The notes under the pieces: generated by a model
What the model was told of the DNA's origin: nothing
What the model saw: only the letters and a program-made list of their open reading frames with translations
The model's database searches: none
Shown: piece after piece, positions 8,556 through 18,578 of the stretch
Numbering within the stretch: position 1 is the first letter of the stretch
How the letters are laid out: each line of letters opens with the position of its first letter
Source: Bosea sp. RAC05
Lineage (GTDB): Bacteria; Pseudomonadota; Alphaproteobacteria; Rhizobiales; Beijerinckiaceae
Direction: 5' to 3'
NCBI RefSeq assembly: GCF_001713455.1
Contig: NZ_CP016464.1
Coordinates: forward strand, 4,326,001 to 4,390,000
DNA length: 64,000 nucleotides
Translations under genes and position numbers: made by a program

Positions 8556-8693
8556 GGACACCTACAAAGTAGGTGGGCGCCGTGTGCTCGGGTCCAGGGA
8601 CCCAAGCAGGGACAGCTCCCTAGGGAGTCGTATGGGCCCGGAAATACATACTCTCACGCACCAGACAGCCCCGCCACACCTATGTAGGCAAGA
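8556..8693 (-). ncRNA. ssrS: 6S RNA
   Basis: No coding frame fits this gap between zapA and ygfA, where 6S RNA normally sits. On the minus strand the ends form a long closing stem: CCTACATAGGTGTGGCG (from 8688) pairs with CGCCCACCTACTTTGTAGG (ending 8561). Inside are further paired arms, including TCCCTAGGGA and GGGTCCCTGGACCC, leaving an open central bulge, the open-promoter mimic that traps sigma-70 RNA polymerase. The 5' end lies about 37 nt after the zapA stop and the 3' end about 43 nt before the ygfA start. Exact ends are estimated. Confidence 0.85.
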
Positions 8694-8729
8694 CGCCGGC
8701 AAAGCGCCAGTGGCCGCGCGACGATAACC

Positions 8730-9098
8730 CTACCCCACGGCACTCGGGATCAGGCTGCGGGCGATGCCCTCGATCCGCTCGGCGGCGCTCACCAGCGCCT
8801 CGGCCGCCCGGTCCTCGACCTCGCCGAGGCGCCGGTCGGCCGCTCCCGCATCGCCCTGCAGCGCCGAAAGCTCGGCTTCCAGCCGCTCCACGCGCCGCTG
8901 CAGCTCGGAGGCTTCGTCGGCCACCATCAGCGCCGCCATCACGTGCAGGCGCATGTCGCCGATCTCCCCGAAGGCCTGGCGCATCTCCTGGATCTTGCCG
9001 TCATAGACGCGGGCGAGCCCCTCCAGATGCGGCTCCTCGCCCTCCCCGCAGGCCATGCGGTAGGCCTTGCCGGCGATGGTGACGTTGACTTGCGGCAT
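8730..9098 (-). CDS. zapA: Cell division protein ZapA
   Basis: A 122-residue protein with the ZapA N-terminal fold MPQVNVTIAGKAYRMAC (beta hairpin) and a following helix region (LHVMAALMVADEASELQRRVERLEAEL) that continues as a coiled coil to about residue 110. ZapA bundles FtsZ filaments and promotes Z-ring formation in the cytoplasm. It follows the DUF4164 gene by 12 nt and precedes 6S RNA, the usual order. Confidence 0.93.
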   Translation of the reverse strand: MPQVNVTIAGKAYRMACGEGEEPHLEGLARVYDGKIQEMRQAFGEIGDMRLHVMAALMVADEASELQRRVERLEAELSALQGDAGAADRRLGEVEDRAAEALVSAAERIEGIARSLIPSAVG

Positions 9099-9110
9099 GG
9101 CGCTCTCCGC

Positions 9111-9482
9111 TCAATGCTCCCGGGCGAGGCTGGCCGTGGCCGGCTCGCCTTCGTCCTCCTCGCCGTCTTCGCTGCCCGGAACCGATACGGGCCCCGGCCC
9201 GGCCTCGGCCTCCGCCCGCGCGATCACGGCGCCGATGACGGTCATGGCGCGCTCGAGACGCTGATCGACATCGGCGGCGGCGGTCTCGACATCGCCGAGA
9301 CGCGCGGTGGCGCCGTCGAGCTCGGCCGCCAGCCGCGCCCGGTCGTCCTGCATCAGCGCGAGCTCGGTCTCCAGATTGGCCCGGCCGCGCTCCGCCTCGA
9401 CCCGTCGCCGCGCCGCGGCCTCGAGTTGGGCCAGCGCCCCGTCGAGGCGCGCCAGAGCATTGTCCAGCATCAGGCTCGCCAT
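9111..9482 (-). CDS. DUF4164 coiled-coil protein
   Basis: A 123-residue mostly helical protein, heptad-like from residue 8 to about 90 (LARLDGALAQLEAAARRRVE, ATARLGDVETAAADVDQRLE), with an acidic Gly/Glu/Pro tail. It matches alphaproteobacterial DUF4164 proteins found immediately upstream of zapA. Function is unknown; linkage suggests a role near the division apparatus. The start at 9482 gives the family N-terminus MASLMLDNALARL. Confidence 0.8.
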   Translation of the reverse strand: MASLMLDNALARLDGALAQLEAAARRRVEAERGRANLETELALMQDDRARLAAELDGATARLGDVETAAADVDQRLERAMTVIGAVIARAEAEAGPGPVSVPGSEDGEEDEGEPATASLAREH

Positions 9483-9814
9483 TTTCGCTCCCCCTTCAGA
9501 TCGAAGCCGGCTCACACGATTCGGGACCCTAGACCAACTCGCCGAAAAACGTGAATCGCACCGGCCCGATATCCCCACCGATGCCAAGGGCTTGGGCCGC
9601 ATTGTTCGTTCGCGCTTGCAGCGTGGGCCCGCTGCGGCGCAGCGAAACCAGTCGATCGTCCACCCGGTCGAATTGACTCCCACCGAGCCCGCGGCCTAAT
9701 CCGCTCCACCAGTCGAAACGACAGAGCGATCGCAAATCGGACCGTCCCGGCCTGCCGCATGCGCAGGATTTGGCCGCGGCCTCGTCCCCCCGCCAGACGG
9801 AGCCAGAAATCACC
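9483..9814. other. Divergent intergenic region upstream of DUF4164/zapA and tkt
   Basis: About 330 bp separate the two divergent genes and must contain both promoters. I find no convincing gene, RNA or operator. Frames running through it lack family similarity. Confidence 0.5.
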
Positions 9815-11812
9815 ATGACCACGATCGACCGTGCGCGGCACGACAAGCTCGCCAATGCCATCCGCGGCCTCGCCATGGACGGCGTCGAGAAGGCCAAATC
9901 CGGCCATCCCGGCCTGCCGATGGGCGCCGCCGACGTCGCCACCGTGCTCTTCACCCGCGTGATGAAGTATGACGCGGCCGATCCGCGCTGGCCCGACCGC
10001 GACCGTTTCGTGCTCTCGGCCGGCCACGGCTCGATGCTGCTCTATGCGCTGCTCTATCTCACCGGCACGCCGGGGATGGAGCTCGACGATCTCAAGAAGT
10101 TCCGCCAGCTCGAATCGAAGACCCCGGGTCACCCCGAGAACTTCATGACGCTCGGCGTCGAGACGACGACCGGCCCGCTCGGCCAGGGCCTCGCAACCGC
10201 CGTCGGCATGGCGATGGCCGAGCGCATGCTCGCCGCCGAGTTCGGCAGGAAGGTCGTCGATCACCACACCTATGTGCTCGCCTCCGACGGCGACCTGATG
10301 GAGGGCATCAGCCACGAGGCGATCGCGCTGGCCGGCCACCAGAAGCTCAACAAGCTGATCGTGCTGTGGGACGACAACGGCATCTCGATCGACGGGCCGC
10401 TCTCGATCACCGACAATGTCGACCAGGTCGCGCGCTTCAAGGCCTGCGGCTGGCGCGCCGAGCGGGTCGACGGCCATGATCCCGACGCGATCGAGGCCGC
10501 GATCCGTCGCGCCCAGAAGTCCGGCAAGCCGACGATGATCGCCTGCAAGACGGTGATCGGCTTCGGCGCGCCCAAGAAGGCGGGCACCTCCAAGGCCCAT
10601 GGCGAGCCGCTCGGTGCCGAGGAACTCGCCGCCGCCAAGACGAACCTCGGCATCACCGGCAGCGCCTTCGAGGTCGCGGCCGACGTGCTGAAGGCCTGGC
10701 GCGAGGCCGGCAAGGCCGGCGCCAACGAGCATGCCAACTGGCGCAGCCGCTTCGGCCTGCTCTCCGAGCGCAAGCGCGCCGAGTTCGAGCGCCGCCTCGC
10801 CCATGGCGTGCCGGTCAGGCTCGGCAAGGCGATCCTGGCCCACAAGAAAGCCCTCATCGCCGCGCCGCAGACCGTGGCCACCCGCAAGGCCTCGGAGCTG
10901 GCGCTGGAGGCCATCACCCCGGTGATGCCGGAGCTGGTGATGGGCTCGGCCGACCTCACGCCCTCGAACAACACCCGCACCAAGGCGGCGCAGGACTTCA
11001 CGCCCAAGACCCCCAAGGGCCGCTATGTCCGCTATGGCATCCGCGAGCACGGCATGGCCGCCGCGATGAACGGCATCACCCTGCATGGCGGCTTCCGCAC
11101 CGGCGGCGGCACCTTCCTGGTCTTCGCCGATTATGCCCGCCCCTCGATGCGCCTCGCTGCGCTGATGGGTCTGCCGGTCGTCTACGTCATGACCCATGAC
11201 TCGATCGGGCTGGGCGAGGACGGGCCGACCCACCAGCCGGTCGAGCAGATCGCCTCGCTGCGCTGCATGCCGAACATGCATGTCTTCCGCCCCGCGGACG
11301 CGATCGAGACGGCGGAAGCCTGGCAGTTCGCGCTCGAGAACACCAAGGGCCCGACGGTGCTGGCCCTCTCGCGCCAGAACCTGCCGCAGCTGCGCACCGA
11401 CGCCACCGCCACAAATCGGTCGGCCAAGGGCGGCTACGAGCTGCTGGCGGCCGAGGGCGGCAAGGCCCAGGTCTCGCTCTTCGCCTCGGGCTCCGAGGTC
11501 GAGCTCGCCGTCGCGGCCCGCAAGCTCCTGGCCGAGAAGGGCGTGCGCGCCCGTGTCGTCTCGGTCCCGTCGCTCGAGTTGCTGCTGGCGCAGGACGAGG
11601 CCACCCAAGCCGCGATCATCGGCTCCGCCCCGATCAAGATCGCCGTCGAAGCAGGCGTTCGCTTCGGCTGGGATGCCATCATCGGCCATGACGGCACCTT
11701 CGTCGGCATGTCCTCCTTCGGCGCGAGCGGCCCCTACAAGGAGGTCTACCAGCATTTCGGCATCACGCCGGAGGCGGTCGTCGACGCCGCGATGAAGCGG
11801 CACAACGGCTGA
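9815..11812 (+). CDS. tkt: Transketolase
   Basis: A 665-residue thiamine diphosphate enzyme moving two-carbon units between sugar phosphates in the pentose phosphate pathway and Calvin cycle. Visible features are [15 protein letters not shown] (about 26-40), the ThDP motif starting [13 protein letters not shown] (about 157) and ending near [10 protein letters not shown], and the pyrimidine domain with [16 protein letters not shown] (about 407-422) and [16 protein letters not shown] (about 461-476). The ATG at 9815 begins the typical [17 protein letters not shown]. It heads the tkt-gap-pgk-fba block. Confidence 0.97.
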   Translation: MTTIDRARHDKLANAIRGLAMDGVEKAKSGHPGLPMGAADVATVLFTRVMKYDAADPRWPDRDRFVLSAGHGSMLLYALLYLTGTPGMELDDLKKFRQLESKTPGHPENFMTLGVETTTGPLGQGLATAVGMAMAERMLAAEFGRKVVDHHTYVLASDGDLMEGISHEAIALAGHQKLNKLIVLWDDNGISIDGPLSITDNVDQVARFKACGWRAERVDGHDPDAIEAAIRRAQKSGKPTMIACKTVIGFGAPKKAGTSKAHGEPLGAEELAAAKTNLGITGSAFEVAADVLKAWREAGKAGANEHANWRSRFGLLSERKRAEFERRLAHGVPVRLGKAILAHKKALIAAPQTVATRKASELALEAITPVMPELVMGSADLTPSNNTRTKAAQDFTPKTPKGRYVRYGIREHGMAAAMNGITLHGGFRTGGGTFLVFADYARPSMRLAALMGLPVVYVMTHDSIGLGEDGPTHQPVEQIASLRCMPNMHVFRPADAIETAEAWQFALENTKGPTVLALSRQNLPQLRTDATATNRSAKGGYELLAAEGGKAQVSLFASGSEVELAVAARKLLAEKGVRARVVSVPSLELLLAQDEATQAAIIGSAPIKIAVEAGVRFGWDAIIGHDGTFVGMSSFGASGPYKEVYQHFGITPEAVVDAAMKRHNG

Positions 11813-11826
11813 GGCCGGCGACAACG

Positions 11827-11859
11827 GAGAGAAAGCGGGTGTGGGCCCGGCTTTCTCTC
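11827..11859 (+). terminator. Hairpin in the tkt-gap gap
   Basis: Inverted repeat GAGAGAAAGC / GCTTTCTCTC with an internal GC-rich loop, 15 nt after the tkt stop. It lacks a long U tract, so it may be a weak terminator or a processing and stability element between tkt and gap. Confidence 0.5.
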
Positions 11860-11949
11860 ACGCAAACACTTGCTTTCGGTCACGCTTTGGCCGAATTGCC
11901 CGCGTGAATGGCGCGCAAGCGCCGGAGTTCGGCGAAGGAGAGGTTCGAG

Positions 11950-12960
11950 ATGACGGTCAAGGTGGCGATCAACGGCTTCGGCCGCATCGGGCGCAACGTG
12001 CTGCGTGCGATCATCGAGTCGAAGCGCAAGGACATCGAGGTCGTCGCGATCAACGATCTCGGCCCGGTCGAGACGAACGCCCATCTCTTCCGCTTCGACA
12101 GCGTCCATGGCCGCTTCCCCGGCACGGTGACCGTCTCCGGCGACACGATCGACGTCGGCCGCGGCCCGATCAAGGTCACCGCCGTGCGCGACCCCAAGGA
12201 TCTGCCGCACAAGGCGCTGGGCGTCGACATCGCGCTGGAATGCACGGGCATCTTCACCACCAAGGAAAAGGCCTCGGCCCATCTCGCCGCCGGCGCCAAG
12301 CGCGTTCTGGTCTCGGCGCCCTGCGACGGCGCCGACCTGACGGTCGTCTTCGGCGTCAACAACGGCCAGCTCACCAGCGACCATGTCGTCGTCTCGAATG
12401 CGTCCTGCACCACGAACTGCCTCGCGCCGGTCGTGCGCGTGCTCCATGACGCGGTGGGCATCGACAAGGGCTTCATGACCACCGTCCACGCCTATACCGG
12501 CGACCAGCCGACGCTGGACACGATGCACAAGGACCTCTACCGCGGCCGCGCCGCCGCGCTCTCGATGATCCCGACCTCGACCGGCGCCGCCAAGGCGATC
12601 GGCCTCGTCATCCCCGAGCTGAAGGGCCGTCTCGACGGCTCCTCCGTGCGCGTGCCGACGCCCAACGTCTCGATGGTGGACTTCAAGTTCCTCGCCAAGC
12701 GCAAGACCACCGTCGAGAAGATCAACGACGCGATCCTCAAGGCGAGCAAGCGCGGCCCGCTCAAGGGCATCCTCGCCGTCACCGACCAGCCCAACGTCTC
12801 GATCGACTTCAACCACGACCCAGCCTCGTCGACCTTCGCGCTCGACCAGACCAAGGTCATGGATGACAAGTTCGTCAGCATCGTCGCCTGGTACGACAAC
12901 GAATGGGGCTTCTCGAACCGCATGAGCGACACCGCCGTCGCCATGGGCAAGCTGCTCTGA
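11950..12960 (+). CDS. gap: Type I glyceraldehyde-3-phosphate dehydrogenase
   Basis: A 336-residue enzyme beginning [19 protein letters not shown] (Rossmann fold), with the catalytic [12 protein letters not shown] (Cys about 155) and the C-terminal [12 protein letters not shown]. It interconverts G3P and 1,3-bisphosphoglycerate. A [11 protein letters not shown]hine-Dalgarno sits just before the ATG at 11950; a longer in-frame ATG at 11908 adds a basic leader not expected in the family. The cofactor is not decided by inspection. Confidence 0.97.
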   Translation: MTVKVAINGFGRIGRNVLRAIIESKRKDIEVVAINDLGPVETNAHLFRFDSVHGRFPGTVTVSGDTIDVGRGPIKVTAVRDPKDLPHKALGVDIALECTGIFTTKEKASAHLAAGAKRVLVSAPCDGADLTVVFGVNNGQLTSDHVVVSNASCTTNCLAPVVRVLHDAVGIDKGFMTTVHAYTGDQPTLDTMHKDLYRGRAAALSMIPTSTGAAKAIGLVIPELKGRLDGSSVRVPTPNVSMVDFKFLAKRKTTVEKINDAILKASKRGPLKGILAVTDQPNVSIDFNHDPASSTFALDQTKVMDDKFVSIVAWYDNEWGFSNRMSDTAVAMGKLL

Positions 12961-13030
12961 TCGCACGCCCTTCCGAGGCCGCGCCGCACCGGCGCGGCCT
13001 CGCTCCTGTCTCGAATCGAACGGAACGACC

Positions 13031-13477
13031 ATGGCCAAGATCGAGCCGACCGTCGCATCGCCTGCCGACACCGCGATGCCGACGACCGTCACCGCCGCAG
13101 CGGGCTATGGGACACCGGCGATCGTCGGCGGCACCGAGGCCGCCCCGATGACGGAGCCGCGCCAGCTCGACCAGCTCTCCCGCATCGAGGAGAAGGCGGC
13201 CCGCATCGAGGAGAAGTTCGCCCGCTACGAGGCCGTGCTGACCCGCGCCGAGGCCTCGCTCGAGCGCAGCGCCCACAAGGTCGACGCCGCCGCCGGCACG
13301 ATGGATTTCGCCGCCATCCGCGGCGAGATCGCCGCGCTGCGCGACCGCGTCGATGCGACGCCGCGTGCCGCCACGCTCTTCACCACGGCCATCGTCACCG
13401 CGATCCTCACCGTCGTCCTGACCATTCTCGTGCTGCGCTTCGGCGTGCCCGGCCTGATGCCCAAGCTGCTGCCATGA
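13031..13477 (+). CDS. Coiled-coil protein with C-terminal membrane anchor, unknown function
   Basis: A 148-residue protein with a disordered Ala/Thr/Pro N-terminus (1-45), an amphipathic coiled coil with repeated [17 protein letters not shown] (about 55-75) and later [14 protein letters not shown], and one strongly hydrophobic segment near the C-terminus ([20 protein letters not shown], about 118-137). It would be tail-anchored in the inner membrane with the coil in the cytoplasm. Its stop overlaps the pgk start by 4 nt (ATGA), so it is co-translated with pgk. I know no function for it. Confidence 0.75.
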   Translation: MAKIEPTVASPADTAMPTTVTAAAGYGTPAIVGGTEAAPMTEPRQLDQLSRIEEKAARIEEKFARYEAVLTRAEASLERSAHKVDAAAGTMDFAAIRGEIAALRDRVDATPRAATLFTTAIVTAILTVVLTILVLRFGVPGLMPKLLP

Positions 13478-14679
13478 GCGCTGCCGTGACCGCCTTCAAG
13501 ACCCTCGACGACGCCGACCTCGCCGGCCAGCGCGCGCTGGTGCGCGTCGACCTCAACGTCCCGATGGAGGACGGCAAGGTCACCGACACCACCCGCATCG
13601 ACCGCATCCTGCCGACCATCCGCGAGATGTCGCAGAAGGGCGCCAAGGTCATTCTGCTCGCCCATTTCGGCCGCCCCAAGGGGCCGGATGCCAAGAACAG
13701 CCTGAAACAGGTCGTACCGGCGCTGGCCCATGCGCTGGGGTCCCCCGTGACCTTCGTGGACGACTGCATCGGCGACGACGTCGCAAAGGCTCTCGCGGCC
13801 GCGAAGAACGGCGATGTCCTGCTGCTGGAGAACACCCGGTTCCACGCCGGCGACGAAAAGAACGACCCCGCTTTCGTCAGGGCACTCGCCGCCAACGGCG
13901 ATCTCTATGTCAATGATGCCTTCTCGGCCGCGCACCGCGCCCACGCCTCGACGGAAGGGCTCGCCCATGTCCTGCCGGCCTATGCCGGCCGCACCATGCA
14001 GGCGGAGCTGGAGGCGCTCTCCGCCGGCCTCGACAACCCCGCCCGCCCGGTCATGGCGATCGTCGGCGGCGCCAAGGTCTCGACCAAGCTCGACCTGCTC
14101 GGCAATCTCGTGAAGAAGGTCGATGTCCTCGCCATCGGCGGCGGCATGGCCAACACCTTCCTCGCCGCCCGCGGCATCGATGTCGGCAAGTCGCTCTGCG
14201 AGCATGACCTCGTCGCCACCGCCCGCGAGATCGAGCACAAGGCGAAAGCCGCCGGCTGCGAGATCCTGCTGCCGGTCGATGCGCTGGTCGCGCGCGAGTT
14301 CAAGGCCAACCCCGGCCACCGCGTCGTGCCGGTCGGCGAGGTCGCGGCCGATGAGATGATCCTCGACGCAGGCCCGATGAGCGTCGCCGCAGTCGTGCTC
14401 AAGCTCGACACGGTCAGGACGCTGGTCTGGAACGGCCCCTTCGGCGCCTTCGAGCTGCCGCCCTTCGATACCGCGACCGTCACCGTCGCCAGGGCCGCTG
14501 CCGCGCGCGTCAAGGCGGGCAAGCTCGTCGCGGTCGCCGGCGGCGGCGACACCGTCTCGGCGATGAACCATGCCGGTGTGGCGGACGACCTGACTTACGT
14601 CTCCACCGCCGGCGGCGCTTTCCTGGAGTGGATGGAAGGCAAGCCTCTGCCGGGCGTCGAGGCGCTGCGGACAGGCTGA
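13474..14679 (+). CDS. pgk: Phosphoglycerate kinase
   Basis: A 401-residue two-domain kinase. The N-domain has [16 protein letters not shown] (about 22-37), [10 protein letters not shown] and [14 protein letters not shown]. The C-domain has [13 protein letters not shown] (about 195), WNGPFGAFE (about 313) and the phosphate-binding [12 protein letters not shown] (about 352). It makes ATP in glycolysis or 1,3-bisphosphoglycerate in the Calvin cycle and gluconeogenesis. Start overlaps the upstream membrane-protein stop; a terminator follows. Confidence 0.97.
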   Translation: MSAAVTAFKTLDDADLAGQRALVRVDLNVPMEDGKVTDTTRIDRILPTIREMSQKGAKVILLAHFGRPKGPDAKNSLKQVVPALAHALGSPVTFVDDCIGDDVAKALAAAKNGDVLLLENTRFHAGDEKNDPAFVRALAANGDLYVNDAFSAAHRAHASTEGLAHVLPAYAGRTMQAELEALSAGLDNPARPVMAIVGGAKVSTKLDLLGNLVKKVDVLAIGGGMANTFLAARGIDVGKSLCEHDLVATAREIEHKAKAAGCEILLPVDALVAREFKANPGHRVVPVGEVAADEMILDAGPMSVAAVVLKLDTVRTLVWNGPFGAFELPPFDTATVTVARAAAARVKAGKLVAVAGGGDTVSAMNHAGVADDLTYVSTAGGAFLEWMEGKPLPGVEALRTG

Positions 14680-14682
14680 ACG

Positions 14683-14710
14683 GCCCTGCCGTTTGCAGCA
14701 GGGCTTGTTT
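14683..14710 (+). terminator. Rho-independent terminator after pgk
   Basis: Stem GCCCTGC / GCAGGGC with a GTTT-containing loop followed immediately by TTGTTT, 4 nt after the pgk stop. Confidence 0.7.
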
Positions 14711-14746
14711 ATGCTATGTTCTCGTCGCTTTTCGGAGAGAGCGGCG

Positions 14747-15004
14747 ATGAGCGAGAACGTTCAGACAGCGATGTTTGAGATCCTCAAGAGGATTCAGGCC
14801 GAATTGTCGTCATTTCGAGCTGAAGTGAACGCTCGTTTCGAAGCCTCCGAAAAGCGCTTCGACGAGATCGGCGACCTCGTACGCAAACAGCGCCGCGACA
14901 CCGCCGGCCTTCTGGTGATGGCCAAGGCCACGACCGGGCAGTTCGCCGAGGACCTCGCCGCCGTCGAGGAGCGTGTGCGCGTGCTGGAAGCCCGCGGCCG
15001 CTGA
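14747..15004 (+). CDS. Small coiled-coil protein, unknown function
   Basis: An 85-residue protein, almost entirely helical: LKRIQAELSSFRAEVNARFEA at residues 14-34, then KRFDEIGDLVRKQRRD and a final EERVRVLEARGR. No membrane segment or known domain. The ATG at 14747 has GGAGAG upstream (14734-14739), and a longer frame would start inside the pgk terminator. It may oligomerise as a coiled coil. It lies alone between pgk and fba. Confidence 0.6.
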   Translation: MSENVQTAMFEILKRIQAELSSFRAEVNARFEASEKRFDEIGDLVRKQRRDTAGLLVMAKATTGQFAEDLAAVEERVRVLEARGR

Positions 15005-15094
15005 TCTTAAGCGCTTCGCCCGCTTTCGCTTTACCTTTGTCGCAGTTGGCTTTTAAACGCTCCCCATATCCATTGCCTCAAGGGGAGTGCCAAC

Positions 15095-16171
15095 GTGGCC
15101 CGTATCACGCTTCGCCAACTGCTCGACCATGCCGCCGAGAACGACTACGGCGTGCCCGCCTTCAACATCAACAACATGGAGCAGGCGCTGGCGATCATGG
15201 CGGCCGCGGACGCCACCGACGCGCCCGTCATCATCCAGGCCTCGCGCGGCGCCCGCAGCTACGCCAACGACATCATGCTCAAGCACATGATGGACGCGGT
15301 CACCGAGATCTACCCGCACATCCCCGTCTGCGTGCATCTCGACCACGGCAATGAGCCGGCCACCTGCATGACCGCGATACAGGCCGGCTTCACCTCGGTG
15401 ATGATGGACGGCTCGCTCAAGGCCGACGGCAAGACCCCCGGCGACTGGGACTACAATGTCGGCGTCACCCGGACCGTCACCGAGATGGCCCATCTCGGCG
15501 GCATCTCCGTCGAGGGCGAGCTCGGCGTGCTCGGCTCGCTGGAATCCGGCGAGGGCGAGAAGGAGGACGGCCACGGCTTCGAGGGCAAGCTCTCCCATGA
15601 CCAGCTCCTCACCAACCCGGAAGAGGCCGTGAAGTTCGTCGCCGAGACCAAGGTCGATGCGCTCGCCATCGCCATGGGCACCTCGCACGGCGCCTACAAG
15701 TTCACCCGCAAGCCCGACGGCGCGATCCTGGCGATGAACGTCATCGAGGAGATCCACAAGAAGCTGCCGAGCATGCACCTCGTCATGCATGGCTCGTCCA
15801 GCGTGCCGCAGGACCTCCAGGACATCATCAACCAGTATGGCGGCAAGATGCCCCAGACCTGGGGCGTGCCGGTCGAGGAGATCCAGCGCGGCATCAAGCA
15901 TGGCGTCCGCAAGATCAACATCGACACCGACAACCGCATGGCGATGACCGGCCAGATCCGGAAGATCCTCTCCGAGCATCCCGGCGAGTTCGACCCGCGC
16001 AAATACCTGAAGCCCGCCATGGAGGCGATGACCAAGCTCTGCAAGCAGCGCCTGCAGGAGTTCAACACCGCCGGCCAGGCCAGCAAGATCAAGCGCGTGC
16101 TCACCACCGCCGACATGGCCAAGCGCTACGCCAAGGGCGAGCTCGATCCCACCTTCGGCAAGGCGGGCTGA
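15095..16171 (+). CDS. fba: Class II fructose-bisphosphate aldolase (Calvin-cycle type)
   Basis: A 358-residue Zn-dependent aldolase condensing DHAP and G3P to fructose-1,6-bisphosphate (and sedoheptulose bisphosphate in Calvin-cycle versions). Zn and substrate motifs are [10 protein letters not shown] (about 78-87), [12 protein letters not shown] (about 140), GTSHGAYKF (about 194-202), VMHGSSSVP (about 230-238) and [11 protein letters not shown] (about 272-282). The start is GTG at 15095 with AGGGGAG just upstream. It completes the tkt-gap-pgk-fba set. Confidence 0.95.
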   Translation: MARITLRQLLDHAAENDYGVPAFNINNMEQALAIMAAADATDAPVIIQASRGARSYANDIMLKHMMDAVTEIYPHIPVCVHLDHGNEPATCMTAIQAGFTSVMMDGSLKADGKTPGDWDYNVGVTRTVTEMAHLGGISVEGELGVLGSLESGEGEKEDGHGFEGKLSHDQLLTNPEEAVKFVAETKVDALAIAMGTSHGAYKFTRKPDGAILAMNVIEEIHKKLPSMHLVMHGSSSVPQDLQDIINQYGGKMPQTWGVPVEEIQRGIKHGVRKINIDTDNRMAMTGQIRKILSEHPGEFDPRKYLKPAMEAMTKLCKQRLQEFNTAGQASKIKRVLTTADMAKRYAKGELDPTFGKAG

Positions 16172-16192
16172 GTTCAATACCTCAAGGAAAGG

Positions 16193-16350
16193 TGCGGGAA
16201 CCCCTCTCCTGTAAGGAGAGGGGCAGGGGAGAGGTGCTGGCCCCTGAACCAGTTGAGCGCGCAGCCTTCAGAAGAGCGCTGTTAGGTCACGGCCGCAGCG
16301 TCAAATGCCGACCCCTGACCCTGCCCTCTCCCTACGGGAGAGGGTTCCCC
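16193..16350. repeat. Compound hairpin repeat between fba and phoX
   Basis: CCCCTCTCC-tgtaa-GGAGAGGGG (near 16201-16223) and CCCTCTCC-ctac-GGGAGAGGG (near 16322-16345) are two hairpins about 100 bp apart, with flanking CAGGGG/CCCTG arms that also pair with each other. This looks like the common 'ctctcc...ggagag' repeat of Hyphomicrobiales. It sits between convergent genes and may end transcription of both. Confidence 0.65.
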
Positions 16351-16388
16351 GCGCTCGATCGTCCAGGGCAGCGTAGAGCAACGTCAGC

Positions 16389-18392
16389 TCAAACCCCGAT
16401 CTTGCCGCCACCCTTCTTGGTGATCGCCACCACCGACGGCCGCACCGGCATGTCCGGCTTGAAGTCCGGCCAGCGGGTCGAGAGATCTTCGTAATAGGAA
16501 CGGCGGCCGAAGGCCGGCCAGTCCGGACCGTCGTCGCCGGGGTGCTGCACAGCCACAAAAGCGGTGGTGTCGTCGGGCGTGAAGCAGGGGCCGCAGAGCT
16601 CGGCGCCGTGCGGCACGCGGTAGAACAGCTTCGAGGTCCGGCGCGCGCCGCCATCGGTGTCGACCGCCCAGAGCCCGTCGGTGCGCCCTGTGACGTCGGG
16701 CCCGTTTCCGTCGGTTCCGACCCAGAGCCGCCCGGCGGAATCGACCACAGCATTGTCGGGCATCCCGAACCAGCCGCTCCTGGTCGTATCGGTCGAGAAG
16801 GTCGCGCCGACGGCCGCCACGGACGGATCGCCGCATTTCAGCAGGATTTCCCAGCGGCCCGTGGGAGCGGCGTGGTCGCCATCCGCCTCGATGATCTCGA
16901 TGATATGCCCGAAGGCGTTCTTGGCGCGCGGATTCGCGCCGTCGACCTGCGCCTCGGTGCGGCGCGTGTTATTGGTCAGCATGACATAGACCTTGCCCGT
17001 CACCGGGTTAGGCGTGATGTCCTCGGGTCGGTCCATCTTGGTGGCGCCGAGCAGGTCGCCGGCGCGGCGGGATTCGATCAGCACGTCGGCCTGGCTCTGG
17101 AAGCCGTTGGCCGCCGTCAGTGGCCCTTGCCCGAACACGAGCGGCAGCCACGCCACCGTGCCGTCCGCCGCGAATTTGGCGACGTACAGCGTGCCGGAAT
17201 CGAGCAGGTCCATGTTGGCGGCGCGGTTGGCGGCGTCGAAGCGGCCCGCCGTGACGAATTTGTAGACGTAGTCGAAGCGCTCGTCGTCGCCGAGATAGGC
17301 GACGACGCGGCCGTCTTTCGCCACGATCATGTCGGCGCCCTCATGCTTGAAGCGGCCGAGCGCCGTGCGCTTCTTCGGCACGGAGGTCGGATCGAACGGG
17401 TCGACCTCGATCACCCAGCCGAAGCGGTTCGCCTCGTTGGGCTCCTTCGCCAGGTCGAAGCGCTCCTCGAAGCGGCCCCAGGCGTAAGGCGAGGACGGGA
17501 TCGCCAGGCGCTTGTAGTTGACCTCCTCGCGATGGCCCTCCGGCAGCTTGCCGGAGAAATAGCCGTGGAAGTTCTCCTCGCCCGAGACGAAGGTGCCCCA
17601 GGGCGTCATCGCGCCGGCGCAGTTGTTGAGGGTGCCCAGCACCTTGCGGCCCGTGGCATCCGCCCCGGTCTTCACCCGGTCGGTTCCCGCGACGGGGCCC
17701 GAGAGCTGCATCTCGGTGGCGGCGGTGATCCGCCGGTTGAGCTTGGAATCCGTCACCAGCGCCCATTGTCCATCGGTGCGGCGGATCTCCGCAACGGTGG
17801 CGCCATGCGCCATCGCCTCGATGCGGTAGCGCTCGGGCGTCGCGCTCTTCAGGACCGGCTTGCCGTCCTTCATCTCGACGACGCCGGGGAACATCAGATG
17901 CGGGTTGGTGTATTCGTGATTGACGAAGAGCACGCCATGGGCGGACGGGTTGGCCGCGCCGGGCATCGGCAGATAGCCAACGAAGTCGTTGTTGTAGCCG
18001 AACTGCTGTCCCTGAGCCTCCGGCGTCTGTTTCGCCGGGTCGAAGGCGGGCGCGCCAGCCGTGATCGGGTCGCCCCAGCGCAGCAGGACCTGCGCGTCAT
18101 AGCCCTCGGCGACGTGATGGTCGGCATCGACGCCGGCCTCGACCTCCTTGAAGGCGAAGGCCGAGCCGCCGGCCTGGGCTCTCGCCGCATCGGCAGTGGC
18201 CAGCGCCACCGTGCCGACGGTCGCGGAGATCGCGGACACCGCCAGCGCCCCCTTCAGCAGCCCGCGGCGCGAGAAGCGGGCAGAGATCAGCTCGCCCATC
18301 GTGGCGTTGTCGCTGAGGTTCTGAGGCTCGGCATCCTCATGCTCGAGCAGGCTGGCGCCGAAGGTCGATTCGTAGGGCGTTTCGTCGGTCAT
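16389..18392 (-). CDS. phoX: PhoX-family (DUF839) alkaline phosphatase-like protein
   Basis: A 667-residue exported protein. An internal twin-arginine signal, FSRRGLLKGALAVSAI (about residues 40-55), follows a long N-region, as in other PhoX proteins. The DUF839 propeller follows, including LLRWGDPI, GVLFVNHEYTNP (about 155), NNCAGAMTPWGTFVSGEEN (about 255-275), whose Cys matches the position of the Fe-coordinating residue in characterised PhoX, and FGWVIEVDPFDP. Characterised relatives are Ca/Fe-dependent periplasmic phosphatases induced by phosphate starvation; some DUF839 proteins have other or unknown activities. A Pho-box-like repeat lies upstream. Confidence 0.85.
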   Translation of the reverse strand: MTDETPYESTFGASLLEHEDAEPQNLSDNATMGELISARFSRRGLLKGALAVSAISATVGTVALATADAARAQAGGSAFAFKEVEAGVDADHHVAEGYDAQVLLRWGDPITAGAPAFDPAKQTPEAQGQQFGYNNDFVGYLPMPGAANPSAHGVLFVNHEYTNPHLMFPGVVEMKDGKPVLKSATPERYRIEAMAHGATVAEIRRTDGQWALVTDSKLNRRITAATEMQLSGPVAGTDRVKTGADATGRKVLGTLNNCAGAMTPWGTFVSGEENFHGYFSGKLPEGHREEVNYKRLAIPSSPYAWGRFEERFDLAKEPNEANRFGWVIEVDPFDPTSVPKKRTALGRFKHEGADMIVAKDGRVVAYLGDDERFDYVYKFVTAGRFDAANRAANMDLLDSGTLYVAKFAADGTVAWLPLVFGQGPLTAANGFQSQADVLIESRRAGDLLGATKMDRPEDITPNPVTGKVYVMLTNNTRRTEAQVDGANPRAKNAFGHIIEIIEADGDHAAPTGRWEILLKCGDPSVAAVGATFSTDTTRSGWFGMPDNAVVDSAGRLWVGTDGNGPDVTGRTDGLWAVDTDGGARRTSKLFYRVPHGAELCGPCFTPDDTTAFVAVQHPGDDGPDWPAFGRRSYYEDLSTRWPDFKPDMPVRPSVVAITKKGGGKIGV

Positions 18393-18453
18393 GGCTGTTG
18401 TCCTGGCGAAGGATCAGATTGGCATTGGACGAACTCCAGCGATAGACTGTCGC

Positions 18454-18472
18454 CGTGACGCGGCGGTGACGG
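18454..18472 (-). promoter_or_regulatory. Possible Pho box upstream of phoX
   Basis: On the minus strand CGTCAC is repeated with an 11-bp period (CGTCACcgccgCGTCAC), about 60-80 nt upstream of the phoX start. PhoB boxes are direct TGTCA-type repeats with that period. The match is to G/C-shifted half-sites only, so this is tentative. Confidence 0.35.
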
Positions 18473-18578
18473 CAGCCTTCCGGCAACGCACGCCGGACAT
18501 GCCCATCGCCCGCGCAGCCCCTTCCGGTCGAAGGCTCTTTCTGGTTGAAGGAGCGCCCTTCCGCCGCGCAGGACCCGC

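Noticed and set aside
9512..11824. Very long open frame (770 codons) antisense to transketolase
   Set aside because: It is a by-product of GC-rich codon bias; the plus strand encodes clear transketolase motifs. The same holds for other long antisense frames over prpE, pntAB/pntB and the MCP genes.
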